From a bacterium (lineage in GTDB: Bacteria; Patescibacteriota; Gracilibacteria; BD1-5; UBA6164), in the NCBI GenBank assembly GCA_024635475.1, contig JAGXIW010000001.1, positions 1 to 64,000 on the forward strand: DNA of 64,000 nucleotides, written 5' to 3'. Below the pieces are notes generated by a model. It did not search any database. It was given only the letters and a program-made list of their open reading frames with translations, and was not told the DNA's origin. Positions 34,734 through 47,302 of the stretch are shown here, in pieces (position 1 is the first letter of the stretch; the number at the start of each line of letters is the position of its first letter). Made by a program: the position numbers and the translations under genes.

Positions 34734-36281
34734 CTATCTGAAATATTTAACATTCATATATAATCTATTATGTATCATATATTTACTTCAATTTAAATAT
34801 ACAATAAGTTGATCAAAATCTTTTTCTATTGCTCTATTTAAATTTACCATAATAGTATTATTAATTAAATTTCATAATTCCCATGTCTTAATTAAATTAA
34901 TTAATTCACTTAATTTCTTTATATCTGTAGTATTAATTAATTCACTTAATTTTTTTATATCTGTAAAATTAATTAATCCACTTAATTTTTTTATATCTGC
35001 AGTATTAATCAAATTACTTAATTTTTTTATATCTGCAGTATTAATCAAATTACTTAAATCTTCTATATCTGCAGTATTAATTAAAATACTTAATTTTTTT
35101 GTATCTGAAGTATTAATTAAAATACTTAATTTTTCTGAATCTGCATTATTAATTAAAATACTTAATTTTTCTGAATCTGTATTATTAATTAATATAATTA
35201 ATTTTTCTGTATCTACATTATTAATTAATCAAATTAATTTTTTTGTATATGCATAATTAATTAATATAATTAATTTTTCTGTATGTACATTATTAATTAA
35301 TTCGATTAATTTTTCTATATCTGCATTATTAATTAATTTAATTAATATTTTTTCAAATGTTTTATTAATTAATTCAATTAATTTACTTTCATTTATTTTA
35401 CTAGAAGTTAATTTATTAATTATTCAATTTTTACATAAATAATATAAATTTATTATATTAACTTTCAATTTATTATTTAATAGATTTATTATAAATTGAA
35501 ATGTTTTTATATCAATTTTTCATTCTTGAACAAGTATATTAAAATCATTTAATCACAATCATTTATTTGATTTTTCATCTGGTTGATTTTCTTGTCATTC
35601 ATCTAATTCTTGCTTTGGGATTTCTTTTTTTCATTTATCTCAGTCATTAGATAATCTTTTTTTATGAATTTCACTTAGATTTCTGTCATAAACTTTATTA
35701 ACTAAACTATCAACTCTTTCAGAAGTTTCTTCTTGATATATTTCTCTAAGTTCTTGATATATATTTTTACCTAATTTAATATTTATATATTCTATAAATT
35801 TTTTAATAATTTCATCATTATCATTTGTGAATCATTCTATATCTGTATTAATTTCTAATTCACTTAGATTTTTTCTAACTATTCCTTTTCTAGAAATGAT
35901 AATTCTTCTTAGTTTTGTTAAACTATCTATATATAAAATTTTAAATTCTTCTCACCGAGTTCAACTATAAAATTGTTCCATTTCATTTTTATCACTTTTT
36001 CTTCATGATGGATTTTTTCAAAAAACTACTTGTAATTTATCGCTATTATAATTTTTTATACTATCTATATCTTCTCTTTTTAATATTTCGCTTTCAACAA
36101 ATGCTCTGTGTTTACTTGTATCTTTTTCATCATCTGATGAAAGTAAATCTGCTACACTCTTATTTAGATCTTGTTTTGTTACATCTTGAATACATGGAAG
36201 TACATTACCAACCATTGGTCTATTATGATATCCTTGATCCATATCTAATCATTTACAAAATTTACTAATTCTATCTGACAT
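34734..36281 (-). CDS. Repeat protein with ~15 tandem 12-residue LINNAD units
   Basis: 515 aa, no signal peptide. The N-terminal ~300 residues are charged and helical. Then come about fifteen direct 12-residue repeats with consensus (K)LSxLINTADIK. At DNA level the units have a 36-nt period and some neighbours are identical. Regular Leu/Ile spacing suggests a helical solenoid or leucine-rich-repeat-like rod. A paralogue follows upstream at 36450-37628 with the same N-terminal plan (GLGLNDFNILVQEGKID in both). Function unknown; both have strong, near-identical promoters, so they are probably well expressed. Confidence 0.85.
34900..35400 (-). repeat. 36-nt tandem coding repeats
   Basis: Units such as attaatcaaattacttaatt recur every 36 nt, encoding 12-residue repeats. 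The repeats degrade towards the N-terminal side. A less regular set is present in the paralogue at about 36560-36960. Confidence 0.85.
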
Positions 36282-36312
36282 TTTTTTAAGTTAAAAATAT
36301 AATTTAACCTTA

Positions 36313-36340
36313 AATATAGGTAATATTTACATATTGTCAA
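36313..36340 (-). promoter_or_regulatory. Promoter of the first 12-residue-repeat gene
   Basis: Minus-strand TTGACA (36335-36340), a 16-nt spacer, and TATATT (36313-36318). The spacer ATATGTAAATAT is shared with the paralogue's promoter. Confidence 0.75.
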
Positions 36341-36396
36341 CTTTATTTTGTAATAGCATAAAAATTCTATCTATAAAAATATTTTTTTGAACAAAA

Positions 36397-36433
36397 AAAA
36401 GTCATTACCTGTATTAACTTGATAATGACTTTT
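36397..36433 (-). terminator. Terminator of the second 12-residue-repeat gene
   Basis: AAAAGTCATTA and TAATGACTTTT form an 11-bp stem followed by a T-run on the minus strand, 17 nt past the stop. Confidence 0.8.
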
Positions 36434-36449
36434 AAAAATACCAAAAATT

Positions 36450-37628
36450 TTATTTTCCCTTAATTTTTAGATCATATTTAAATCTCATAGATAAAGTAGC
36501 CATTACTGATGAATCGTCTAAAAAACTTATAAGTTTTTTAGAATTATTATTTATTGCATTATTTAAATTTTCTTGATTTGTGTATATTATTAAATTACTT
36601 AATTTTTCTTTGTTTACTTTACTAATAAGATTACTTAATTTTTCTTTATCAGTATTTTTAATTAAATAATCTAAATTATTTATATCTGTGTTACTAATTA
36701 AATAACTTAAATTTTCTATATTTGTATTATCAATTAAATAACATAAATTTTCTATATTCGTATTTCTAATTAAGAATCTTAAATTTTCTTGGTTTGCATT
36801 ATAGATTAAATAACTTGAATTTTCTATATTTGCATCATTAATTAATCTAATTAAATATTTTATACCTGTATTATTAATTAGATTAATTAAATTTTTTTTA
36901 TCTGTAATATTAATCAAATTAATTAATTTTTCTATATCTATATCATTAATTAATTCTATTAATATATTTTCATCTATTTCAATCTGAATTATAGTATCAA
37001 TTACTCAATTTATACATAAATTATATAAATTATCTCTATCAACTTTCAATGTATTAATTAAAAGATTTGTTATAAAATCAAGTGCTTTTGTGTCAATTTT
37101 TCATTCCTGAACAAGGATATTAAAATCTTCTAATCACAGTCATTTATCTAATTCTTCTACTGGTAGTTCTACTTTTCATTTATCTCAATCATCACAAACT
37201 TTATTAACTCTTCGAGCAGTATCTTCTTTATTTATTTGTATAAGTTCTTGATATATATTTTTACCTAATATAAAATTTAAACTTTCTATAATACTTCTAA
37301 TAATTTCATTATTATCATTAAGATGTGTTACTTTATTATTTAGCTCTAATTTTATTAAATTATTTTTAATTATTTCTTTTCTAGAAATAATAGTTGTTCT
37401 AAGATCTGTTAAATTATCAATGTAAATAATGTTTATATTTTCTCTATCTCTATTTTCTTCTTGATTTGATTCAGTAGTAGCCTCCTCCTTATTTATTAGT
37501 TCTGGTTTTCTTCAAATAATTACTTGTATCTTATCATCTTCTGAAGAAAGTAAATCAGATATAATATGATTTAAATTTTGTTCACCAATATTTTGGGATT
37601 CCAAAAATTGATTGATTATATTAGACAT
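36450..37628 (-). CDS. Paralogous 12-residue-repeat protein
   Basis: 392 aa, the shorter sister of the 34734-36281 product. Shared features are an N-terminal DLLSSEDD segment, IYIDNLTDLRTTIISRKEI, GKNIYQELIQI, GLGLEDFNILVQEGKID, then about eleven 12-residue repeats (NIENLCYLIDNT, KEKLSNLISKVN). The repeats are more diverged and Asn-rich. No signal peptide or TM segment is present. The C-terminus ends in a basic LKIKGK. The tandem arrangement and duplicated promoter show a gene duplication. Confidence 0.85.
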
Positions 37629-37661
37629 TTTTTATAAAGTTAAATATGTAATTCACATTTT

Positions 37662-37689
37662 AGTATAAGTTATATTTACATATTGTCAA
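37662..37689 (-). promoter_or_regulatory. Promoter of the second 12-residue-repeat gene
   Basis: Minus-strand TTGACA (37684-37689), a 16-nt spacer and TATACT (37662-37667). It is nearly identical to the promoter at 36313-36340 through ATATGTAAATAT. Confidence 0.75.
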
Positions 37690-37802
37690 ACTTATTTTAT
37701 AATAATTTTATAAATCATTTAAACAAAGGTTTTCATAATTAAATTTTGATTTTTAATATAAACAATTATATTGTATATAATTATTTTATTTTACATTTTT
37801 TT

Positions 37803-38825
37803 ATGGCAAAAACTTATTTTTTACATCAAGATCTTGATAACTGATATACAAACAAAAATTTATATTATTTACTTTGATTTAATCCTACACTTTGAACAAT
37901 AATTTTTGATGATGAAAAAATAAATTTAATTTTTGATGCCAGATATTTCCCTAAAATCCAAAAAATACCTAAATCAAGATTTAGAAAAATTTTATGAAAT
38001 AAAATAGAAGTCAAAAATATACTTCTCAATATAGATTTGGAAATAAAAATAGATAAATTAATTAGATGAAAAGAAATAATCATAGAAAAAAATTTACCAA
38101 CTTTTATGTATAAAAAATTAAAAGAAATAAAACCTGAAAATATAGAAATTATAAGTAATATCTTTGCTAAAGAAAGAATTATAAAAAAAGACTGTGAAAT
38201 AAGAAGAATAAAAAAAGCTATAAATATAATAAATAAAGTTTATAAAGATATTTTTAAAATAAAAGAAACATTGATTTGAAAAACTGAAAAAGAAGTAAGA
38301 AAAATAATTATAGAGATGATTATAACAAATTGATGAGATGAAGAAAGTTTTCCTACAATTGTCGCATTTTGAAAAAATAGTGCAATTCCTCATCATGAAG
38401 CTTGAAATACTAAAATATGAAATTGACCGCTTCTAATTGATATGGGAGCTGTTTATCAGTGATATCTAAGTGATTTTACTAGAACTTTTTGGGTTTGAGA
38501 AAATACAAAAGGTTATATTGAATTTGAAAAAATCAAAAAGATTGTTATAAATGCTCATAATTTATGAAAAAATAGTGTAAAAGAATGATTAAATTGAAAA
38601 GAAATTGATAAAATTGTTAGAGATTATATTGATAGTTTTTGATATGCTAAATATTTTAGTCATTCTACATGACATTGAATCTGACTTCAAAATCATGAAG
38701 AACCATGGATTTCTGAAAGAAAATGAGATAAAAAACTTGAAAAATGAATGGTTTTTACAATAGAACCAGGAATTTATTTACCAAATAAATTCTGAGTTAG
38801 ATGGGAAAATATAGTAATAGTTTAA
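37803..38825 (+). CDS. M24 family Xaa-Pro aminopeptidase
   Basis: 340 aa. The pita-bread catalytic domain fills the C-terminal ~220 residues, with all five metal ligands visible: LLIDMGA (Asp), SDFTRTF (Asp), HSTGHGIGL (His), FTIEPGIY (Glu) and VRWENIVIV (Glu). It removes N-terminal residues preceding proline from peptides, fitting a scavenging lifestyle. The N-terminal creatinase-like domain is short. The minus-strand ORFs here are shadows. It is divergent from the repeat-protein pair. Confidence 0.94.
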
Positions 38826-38855
38826 TTTTAAAAATACAATATTTATTAGATTTGT

Positions 38856-39590
38856 TTAATAAGGATTATATTTTCAAAATTTCAATACAGTCATTACATG
38901 CCCTTTTCAACTATACTTAACAACTTTCAAAGAATTATTTTTTTTCTTAATTTCTTCTATTAACATATTTCAATAAAAAGTAGGAATAAATAAATCATTT
39001 GAAGCAATATGAATTTCAATATCAGAAGTTAAATTATCCAAATTTTCTATTGGGTTAGTTCACTTAATTATAGAATCATATTTTTTTCAATTCTCTATTC
39101 AATAAGCTATGGATTGTTTTTTTACATGCTTTGTTGCAATTCAATCAAAAATTGAACCTCAAAGGTAAGATCAAGGTACAACAGATACAAATTTATTAAC
39201 ATTAAAATTATTAGCAATAAAAAAACCAGGATAATTTCAAATACTTAATGCTAATACATTGAAACTTTGTAAGTTTAATGATTTTATATCACTTACCAAT
39301 GATAATAATAATTGTTTTGATATATTAGGATCTAAATTTGCTAATCAAATTGGTCATGTATAACAAATAATTCTTCAGTTTTTTGGAATTAATCATAATT
39401 TTTTTGCCTCTTCAAAATGCATTCTCCATGGTAAGAAACAAACCCATACTACTTGATTATCTCAATTTTGAATTTCTGTTCTTTTATATGAGATAAGATC
39501 CATTGTTTTCTCTCTTTTGGGTTGATTTATTTTATTTACAATTATGTCAAATACTCAAAAATCTTTAATTTTATATATAAAATCAAACAT
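38856..39590 (-). CDS. Alpha/beta-hydrolase-like protein
   Basis: 244 aa, no signal peptide. VLALSIGNYPGFFIANN looks like a nucleophile elbow (Ser between hydrophobic strand and helix), ASNDLFIP has a candidate acid Asp, and YSGKGHVM has a candidate His, in the right order and spacing for a catalytic triad. The elbow lacks the first Gly of GxSxG. The substrate is unknown, and the call rests on this triad pattern alone. It follows murC on the same strand with 17 nt between. Confidence 0.65.
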
Positions 39591-39607
39591 AAAATATTTT
39601 AAAATTG

Positions 39608-40966
39608 TTAAATTACTTTTATTTTATACCTCAAATCATCTACATTTCATGCTCAAAGAAGCAATATAATAGAAGAATCTGGATTTTTTCCATCATAATC
39701 AAGTATCAAATTTAAAGTATTTTCTAATCATTCTCAATCAAATTTGTTTGGATGATTTATTAGTTCTATTAGTTTTTTTGAATTGATTTTATCTTGATCT
39801 TCTTTTGTATCTCTCGATTCATAAATATCTGGAATAATCAATGTATCAGCACTAGAAAAGCAATCTTTAAATCATTCTATTAGATTCAAAGTTCTATTAT
39901 ATTGATGTGGTTGAAATATTACTAAAAGTTTTTTATCAGAATGTTTCTGTTTTAAAGCATCAAGTGTAAACTTTATTTCAGTTGGATGATGACCATAATC
40001 ACTCATAAGTATATTTCAATTTTCTGTAATTCATACGATTTCTCATCTTCTCCAAACTCAAGTATAATTTTCTAAAGAATTCAATATATCTTTGTCATCT
40101 AAATTCAATATCTTTCAAACAGCAAAAGCTATTTTCGCATCAAATTCAATATGATTACCTGGAACTTGTAAGACAATTTTTGGAAAATCAATTGTTTCTT
40201 TTTTTCAATCTATATGAGAAATTAAAAAATCTTCATTATTAATTATTATATAATTTATGTCTTTTCTTAAGTTAAAAAGCTTCATACTTGAAGTACAATT
40301 TGCATTAAGTATAGCATATCAATTTGGTTTTATATTTGCCAAAAAATCACTGAATGCACTCTCATAATCAGCTAAATCATGATAATAATCCAAGTGATCT
40401 AAATCTATATTTGTAATTATTCAGATAAATGGAGTATATTTTAGAAATGATCTTTTATATTCACATGCTTCAATAACGAAATAGTTATTATTTATCTGTT
40501 TTCAGTTATCATTATTACTTGTATAAAAATTTTTATTTCCAAATTCTTTTAAAAGTGTTCAGACAATACTTGTAAAATTTAGGTCTGTATTTTTAAGCAT
40601 AATTGAAATCATTGAAGATGTAGTTGATTTTCCATGACTTCCTGAAACAGCGACTAGTTTTTGAAAATTAGCAATTTCTGCCAATGCTTCTGGGTAAGAG
40701 ATAGTTTTAATTCATAAACCTCTTGATTGAATTATTTCAATTTGAATATTAGGAATTGCCTCAGTATAAATAACTAAATCAAATTCATTTGTGATTCTCG
40801 TTTCATCTTCTCATATAATTATATCCATTCATTCTTTTTTCAAAGTTCCTACTAATTCACTTCAAAATTTATCACTTCAAAATACCTGCCATCAGTTTTC
40901 ATTATAATACCTAGCAACTGCAGATACACCAATTCATCAAATTCATATAAAATATACTTTTTTCAT
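39608..40966 (-). CDS. murC: UDP-N-acetylmuramate-L-alanine ligase
   Basis: 452 aa. It adds L-Ala to UDP-MurNAc in the cytoplasm, the first peptide step of peptidoglycan synthesis. IGIGGIGVSAVARYYNENG is the Rossmann UDP-binding start, VSGSHGKSTTSSMI the ATP loop, EACEYKRSFLKYTP the family motif, ITNIDLDHLDYY the middle, and GVWRRGEIVG plus DYGHHPTEI the C-terminal domain. Glycines of the GxGGIG loop are mostly UGA. With mraY at 61378 it shows that the cell builds its own wall precursors. Confidence 0.96.
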
Positions 40967-40994
40967 ATGTTAGTATTAATTATTAATTTATCTT

Positions 40995-42635
40995 CTAAAT
41001 TATATCTACAATATTTAATTGTAAATTTTTTCTACCTAGATAATTATCTAAATTAAGTTCAAAAATAATAGAAATATCATCAGATTTTTTTATTTTATCC
41101 ATAAATTGTCACATTCCAAAAGCAAGTATTTTAAAACCATGTTTTGTTTCAAATTTGATATGATCAATTCATTGTCATAGATATGAAGCTTTATTATAAT
41201 CAAGATTTTTTACCATAAAAACTGGTTTTAAGTTTCAAAGTCAAAAAGGTTTAAATACATTAACACTATCAAGAAAATTAAATCAAAGTTCTTCAATTTT
41301 TATTATCTTATCGACCCAAATAGTTTTTTTGTGTTCACTAAAATCAATTTCATTTACTTCTATTAAAATCTTCTCTTTAAATTCTTGAAAATTTTCTTTT
41401 AAAATACTAAATCAAGCAGCTTGTTTATGTCAACCAAATTTCAAAAAGTATTTTTCATATTTTTCCAATATTGAAACTATAGAAAAAAATTCAGGACTTC
41501 TACAACTAGCAACAAATTTATCATCTTCTTCTTTTAAAACAATAGATGGACGATAAAACTTTTCTGTCAGCCTTCAAGCCACAATTCATATAATTCAATG
41601 AGTTATCTCAGTAGAATGGTAAAATATAATATTATCTTTTTCATTTATATTCAAAAGTGACTCCTCAAAAAAATACTTTGTTAAATCTTTTCTTTTTTCA
41701 TTTAATAATTCTATTTCCTCTATAGTTTCTTCTACACTATCACTATTATTTAGAATCAAATTTATTGCTTTATATGGAGTATCCATTCTTCAAGCTGCAT
41801 TGAGTTTTGGTCATATTAAAAAACTAAATATATCACTATCCAAATCATCATGTATCTTTTGTTCTATAAGTTTTCTTAATCATCTTGATCTTGATTTTTT
41901 GATTTGTTTTAATCAAGCTTCAACTATAATTCTATTTTCTCAAATAAGTAGCATACAATCTGAAACTGTTCAAATAGCCGTTATATCAATAGTTTCTTCT
42001 ATGTATTTTTTTACTTCTTTTTTTTCTAAAAACTCTAAAGCTAAAGCTGAAATAAGTTTAAAAGCAACTCAAGCTCCTGATAAATGTTTAAAAGGATAAT
42101 TACAATCTCATCTTTTTGGGTTAATTAAAGCAATAGCTTCATCTGGAATTATATCAGGAACTGTATGATGGTCTGTTATAATTACATCAATTCATTTAGA
42201 TTTTGCATATTTTACTATTTCAGCATCTCTAGTTCAACAATCTACTGTTATAACCAAATCAACTCAAATAGATTCAAATTCATCTATAAAATATGCTTTT
42301 AGACCATATCAATCATTGATTCTATGAGGCAACCTATAACTTGCTAGGATTCACACTTTTTTAAAAAAATGCATTAAAATAGAAGCACTTGTTACTCAAT
42401 CGACATCATAATCACCAAAAATCATAACTTTTTGTCAAAGATCTTTTGCTTGTTTAATTCTTTCCACAGCTTCTTTCATCCCAGTTAGTAGATATGGATC
42501 ATGTAAATCATCCAAAGACGAATTGCTATTAAAATCTCAATTAAATCTTTTTAAAAGTATAGATTCTATATCTTCCAAACTCGAATTTTCATTGTATTTT
42601 ATTATATTTCATTTAAAACTTAAACTTTGTTGCAT
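40995..42635 (-). CDS. recJ: Single-stranded-DNA exonuclease RecJ
   Basis: 546 aa. The DHH-family motifs are intact: FGDYDVDGVTSASIL, VITVDCGT, ITDHHT, and GAGVAFKLISAL, followed by the DHHA1 motif KFGGHKQAAGFS and an OB-like C-terminus. It degrades 5' ends of single-stranded DNA in recombination and mismatch repair. It starts 12 nt after the MgtC-like gene and ends 28 nt before the murC ATG, so the genes probably share a transcript. Confidence 0.96.
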
Positions 42636-42647
42636 TATTTTTATTTA

Positions 42648-44015
42648 TTACCCAACTATTTTTAACAATATTAAACCTATAATTCAAAACAGCATAGAAA
42701 CTAGAAATCATCCCATTACTATTTTTCAAAACTTTTTTTCACCAAATCTCCATGCTATGGTTCATTTAACTATATTATTTGATAATACGGCTATTATTAT
42801 AGTCATACTAGCTACTCAAGATGTCAATAATCATCAATCTTTTGCATTAACAGCCATTGTCTGACTAATTGCATCTACATCAGCAAGTCAAGAAATTATT
42901 CATAAAGCATAATAAAAGTAATCTCCCCAAATATCTTCATACTGAGCTCAAACTGCAGCAATAAATTTGATCAAAAGTACAAAAAGTGCGAATTTGATAG
43001 CAGGTCATACAGTAAATGGACTTTTGTAATCTCATCAAACTTCTAAATGACTATCAAGTTTTTCTTTTTTAGATTTTTTATAAAAATAATATATATATCA
43101 TCCCATTCATATTAGCATAAATAAAGATGGCACAGTAATGGCATTAATCATATTTATATTAAAAAATAAGACTATAAGAATTACTCTTATAAACATTATC
43201 GCAGAAGCTATAAGTGTAGCAACCACATATAAATCTATATTTTTCTTGTCAGTCTTTGATTTTTCTGTCATAGAAGCAGTAACTGCAGTTGAAGATATAA
43301 GTCATCCTATAGCTCCAGAAGCTACTATACTATTTTTTTCTCAAATGAGTTTTGAAAGTATATATCACACATAATTTATAGCTGACATCAAAACTACAAA
43401 ATACCAAATCCCATAAGGATTAAAAAACTTTATATTTATTATAGATAAATTAATTACATCTGAATTATAACCTATAAATTGTAAAACTTGAAGTATAGAA
43501 AATTTTTCATCGGGCAATAGGGGTAAGATTACAATAGAAATTACTGCAAATTTTAGAGTATTACTTAACTCTTCCCTACTTATTTTTTCTTTTACTTTAT
43601 TTAAAAAGTTTTTTAAAGATAATATAAATGTTATTATTATAGAAAGTATTATTGCAAATTTTCAATGACCTAAAACGACAAATGCTCATAAAAAATATGT
43701 TAAAAATACAGCAATTTCTGTTGTTAATCAAAGTTGTTCTTTTTTAAAAACTCCGTAAATATATGACACAAGTGTAAATAATCATATTATAATTATAGAA
43801 GTGATTAATATAGTATAATCCGTTCAAACTATATTATCCAAAGCAACACTTATTCATCAAAAAAGTGAAACTAGAGAAAATGTTCTAATTCAACCAAAAG
43901 ATACTTTTTGTTTTAAAACATTTTCTCATTTATCAAATATATCTCTTTCAGCTCAAACAATCGCTCAAAGCAAAACTGCAAGTAATAATTGTAATATAAG
44001 TGTTACTAAATCCAT
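42648..44015 (-). CDS. MgtC/SapB-family membrane protein with DUF4010-like region
   Basis: 455 aa, about 12 TM segments. The N-terminal ~140 residues match MgtC/SapB: LAVLLGAIVGAERD, then GGIRTFSLVSLFGG, which is the family signature. The remainder (YVGYILSKLIGEKNSIVASGAIGGLISSTAVTASM; ISGLADVDAISQTMA) resembles the DUF4010 half found fused to MgtC in many bacteria. Role: membrane homeostasis or Mg-limitation phenotypes in relatives; the transport substrate is not established. It is co-directional with recJ. Confidence 0.88.
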
Positions 44016-44081
44016 AAAACAAAATTAAAGATATAAATTTATAAAAATCAGTCTAATAAAATCTTTAAGTAAATCAAATTT

Positions 44082-45248
44082 TTATTGTAAACTTTTTCCA
44101 ACAATATATCAGCTAGTCCATGCAAATTGCAAATTATATCATCAGGTTTTTCCCGTTATATCAAGTATTTCTCATGCAAAATAAAGATCTGGAACAAGTT
44201 TTGATTCTAAATTATTAGTTAATTCATCTATTTTAACTCATCATCAAGTAACTTTTGCTTCTTTCCAAGTTCTATAATCTTGTAATTCTAAATTCACTTT
44301 AATATTTTCTTCTTTTAAATTGAAAAAATTAATTATTCTCTTTGGAGTTTTTTCAAAATTAAAACTTAGTTTCAAAATAATATTTTCTTTTGTAAATTGC
44401 CTTGTAATATAATCATTTTTTTCATTTTCTGAAATCTTTGTAAAATCCAAATTATTAGTAAATTCAGTTAAATCAAGAGAATTAATATATTCTCAAATAG
44501 CTATTGAAGAATTGAAAATAATAGGTCCCGAAAGTCAGAAATGAGTAAAAAGTAATGGTCAATTTTCTGAATAAATAGTTTTTTTTGAAATATTTGAAAT
44601 AACTTCTAATTTCAAATCAGTACTAACTCATGAAATTGGAGTTAAATCTTTTTTAGTTACTAAAGCACAAAGTCATCTATGTGGAGTTATAATCGTATGC
44701 CCAAATTTTTTAGCCCAATGATATCAGTCTCATGTAGTTCAAACATGACTAAAACTTTTTCATCAAGTAGTTATTACTAATTTATCACAAGTATATTTAT
44801 CTCAATTTTCTACAAATATTTCAAATTTATCATTTTTCAATATATCAATAACTTTCGAGTTATAAATTATATCAGTTTTATTTTGTTTTGATTTTTTGAC
44901 AAGTAAATCAAGTAATTGTTTACTATTTCAACTTTCCAAGAGAAGTCTTCATCTGTCTTCTTCTATAATTTCTATTCAATTTTCAGCAAAATATGAAATA
45001 ATATCATAATTATTAAATTTCTTAAACATACTTATAAAAGCCTTTTTGTTTTGACCAAAATAATCTCTTTCTGGTTCAATATCCATATTTGAAACATTGG
45101 CTCTTTCTCATCAAGAAAGCAATATTTTAGCTCCGGGAGATTTGTTTTTTTCTAAAATTAATTTACTTAAATTATTTGGACTTTCTATTGAAGTAAAAAG
45201 TCAAGATGCTCATGCTCAAATAATTACAATATCATAGTGTTTTTGCAT
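44082..45248 (-). CDS. HI0933/BaiN-like flavoprotein
   Basis: 388 aa. IVIIGAGASGLFTSIE is the FAD Rossmann loop. ILLSGGERANVSN is the family's SGGGRCNVTN-type segment with changes (Glu and Ala). ATGGKSFSHVGTTGDGYHWAKKFGHTI and the C-terminal AGEILDITGKTGGYNLQFAWTSGYIVG are characteristic. Family members are NAD(P)H-dependent oxidoreductases of mostly unknown substrate. The usual Cys in SGGGRCN is Ala here. It is followed by murC/recJ-region genes on the same strand. Confidence 0.93.
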
Positions 45249-45257
45249 AAATAATGT

Positions 45258-45851
45258 TTAATTTTCAATAATTGTTTTTTCAATATCCATTCATCAAATA
45301 TTTCTAGTTATTGTAAATTTTTTACTTGTTCAAGTTCACATAGTTTCTAAACTTGATTCAAAAACAAATGTAGAATATCATCATAAATTTTTTAGTGTTA
45401 ATTCTGCTCTATCATAAGAAGTATTTAAATATCAAGTAAAATTTTTTATAGTAGAATCTGATAAAATTCAAGTACTATAATCATTTGTTAAATTAGTAGA
45501 AGCTCAACTAAATGAAAATATCTCATAATACAAAGGTCATCAGCTTTTTAATTTTATACTTCAAGTAAAATCTGTCTTTCAAGAAAATGATAAAACTAAA
45601 TTTTCCTTATTATTAATAGTATATAAATTATCAATTTTAGTTAATGTCTCATTATCAGAAATATCTCATTCTAAAGTAGAGTTTACTAAATCATTTAATT
45701 TGTCATCCTTATTTAAAAATTCTTCCATAAAATTATTTAATCTTATATTTTGATTGACTTTTGCTGATATAATAACAAATGATAATGATACCATCAAACT
45801 CAAAAATATACTCCAAATCAAAATTGATGCTCTTAGATTAGTTTTTTGCAT
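45258..45851 (-). CDS. Single-TM pilus-associated-like protein
   Basis: 197 aa. One N-terminal TM helix (ASILIWSIFLSLMVSLSFVIISAKVNQNI) with a short cytoplasmic start, followed by a beta-rich Ser/Thr/Gly domain (FTGSIKLKSGGPLYYEIFSF). This layout resembles PilX-type minor pilin-like proteins, but no clear prepilin cleavage motif is seen. It is divergent from the PilB-type ATPase across 65 nt, supporting a pilus link. It lies 9 nt before the flavoprotein start. Confidence 0.7.
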
Positions 45852-45916
45852 AAAAGTTAAAAGTATGATAAAATTAACTAGAAATAGGAAAATTAATAAT
45901 TAGTAGTAAATATTAT

Positions 45917-47251
45917 ATGCAAACTCAAATAAAAACAACAAAAAAAACAAAAATCGATGTAGAATCTACTAAAAAAGAAGATTTGAAAAAATGGGTTTTA
46001 GCATTGGAAAAGAAAACTGAATATAGTTCAGATAAGTTTACAAAAATCGAAGAGAAAATCAAAGATTCAATAGCTAGACAAGTTAGTGATGAAGCTTTAA
46101 GTGATATAACTATTTGAGCATTAGTTCTTTGAAGCTCTGATATTCATTTTGAATGTTTTGAAGGCAAGATTCAAGTAAGATTTAGAATAGATTGAGTTTT
46201 GGTTGATATTTTCACATTAAATACAAAAGAATATAAATTATTATTGGAAAGATTAAAATACTCTGCAAATTTGAAATTAAACATAATAAACCTGCCTCAA
46301 GATTGAAAATATAGTGTAAAAATAGAAGATAGAAAAGTAGACATAAGAGTATCTGTATTGCCAACAAAATATTGAGAAAATACAGTTTGTAGAATACTTG
46401 ATTCTAAAAAAAGCATAGTTAATTTCGAAGAATTATGATTTTTCTGGACAAGCAAAAGAATTATAGAAAAAACTCTAGATAAAAAAAATGGTATGATTTT
46501 GGTTACTTGACCTACTTGATCAGGTAAGACTACAACACTTTATACTATGCTTTCTAAATTAAATACCAGGGATAAAAAAATCATTACATTGGAAGACCCT
46601 ATAGAGTATGAAATGCCTTGAGTAGTACAAACTGAAGTTAATGAAAAAGTTTGATTTACTTTTGAAAGTTGATTAAAATCAATATTGAGACAAGATCCAG
46701 ATATAGTAATGGTATGAGAAATAAGAGATTCGGAAACTCTAACTACTGCGGTTAATGCTTCATTAACTGGGCATCTAGTATTATCAACACTACATACAAA
46801 AAGTGCAAGCGAGACAATAGATCGTATACTAAGTATGTGATTAAAAGCATATATTATGGCATCAGCACTTGATGTAATTATAGCTCAAAGACTTGTGAGA
46901 AAGATATGTCCATATTGCAAAGTAGAAAAAGAAAAAACATCTCAAGAAGTAGCATTGATAAAGGCTATGATGGAAGAAATAGATATGAAAAATATTTGAA
47001 CTGATAATATTAAACTATATGAATGAACTTGATGCGATAAATGTAACAATAGTGGTTTTAAATGAAGAATCTGAATTTATGAAATAATTCATATAAATGA
47101 AAGTATAAGAGATCTAATCAGATGATCTCAAAAAAGTGATGAAATAATTAAAGCTGCTAAAGATACTTGATTTATCTCAATGAAAGAAGATGGGATTCTA
47201 AAAGCTATAAAGTGATTTACTACAATAGAAGAAGTACTAAGAGTTATTTAA
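45917..47251 (+). CDS. Type IV pilus assembly ATPase (PilB/GspE family)
   Basis: 444 aa. The N-terminal domain includes [20 protein letters not shown]. Walker A is [14 protein letters not shown] (two of its glycines are UGA), the Asp box is [13 protein letters not shown], Walker B is IVMVGEIRDSET, and the His box is [14 protein letters not shown]. The tetracysteine zinc motif CPYC ... CDKC favours the PilB/GspE extension ATPase over PilT. It would power pilin polymerisation for the pilins at 1125-2822 and 27784-28332. Confidence 0.95.
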
Positions 47252-47291
47252 ATAAATAAAAAGGATGAATTATCATCCTTTTTATTTATTT
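47250..47291 (+). terminator. Perfect 19-bp terminator after the pilus ATPase gene
   Basis: aaataaataaaaaggatga and tcatcctttttatttattt are exact complements around ATTA. It also lies 12 nt past the convergent SH3 protein stop. Confidence 0.9.
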
Positions 47292-47302
47292 AAATATTAA
47301 TT

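Noticed and set aside
34900-36960. Short regular repeats that could suggest a CRISPR array
   Set aside because: The 36-nt period is continuous without unique spacers, is in coding phase throughout and encodes 12-residue repeats; no cas genes are nearby.
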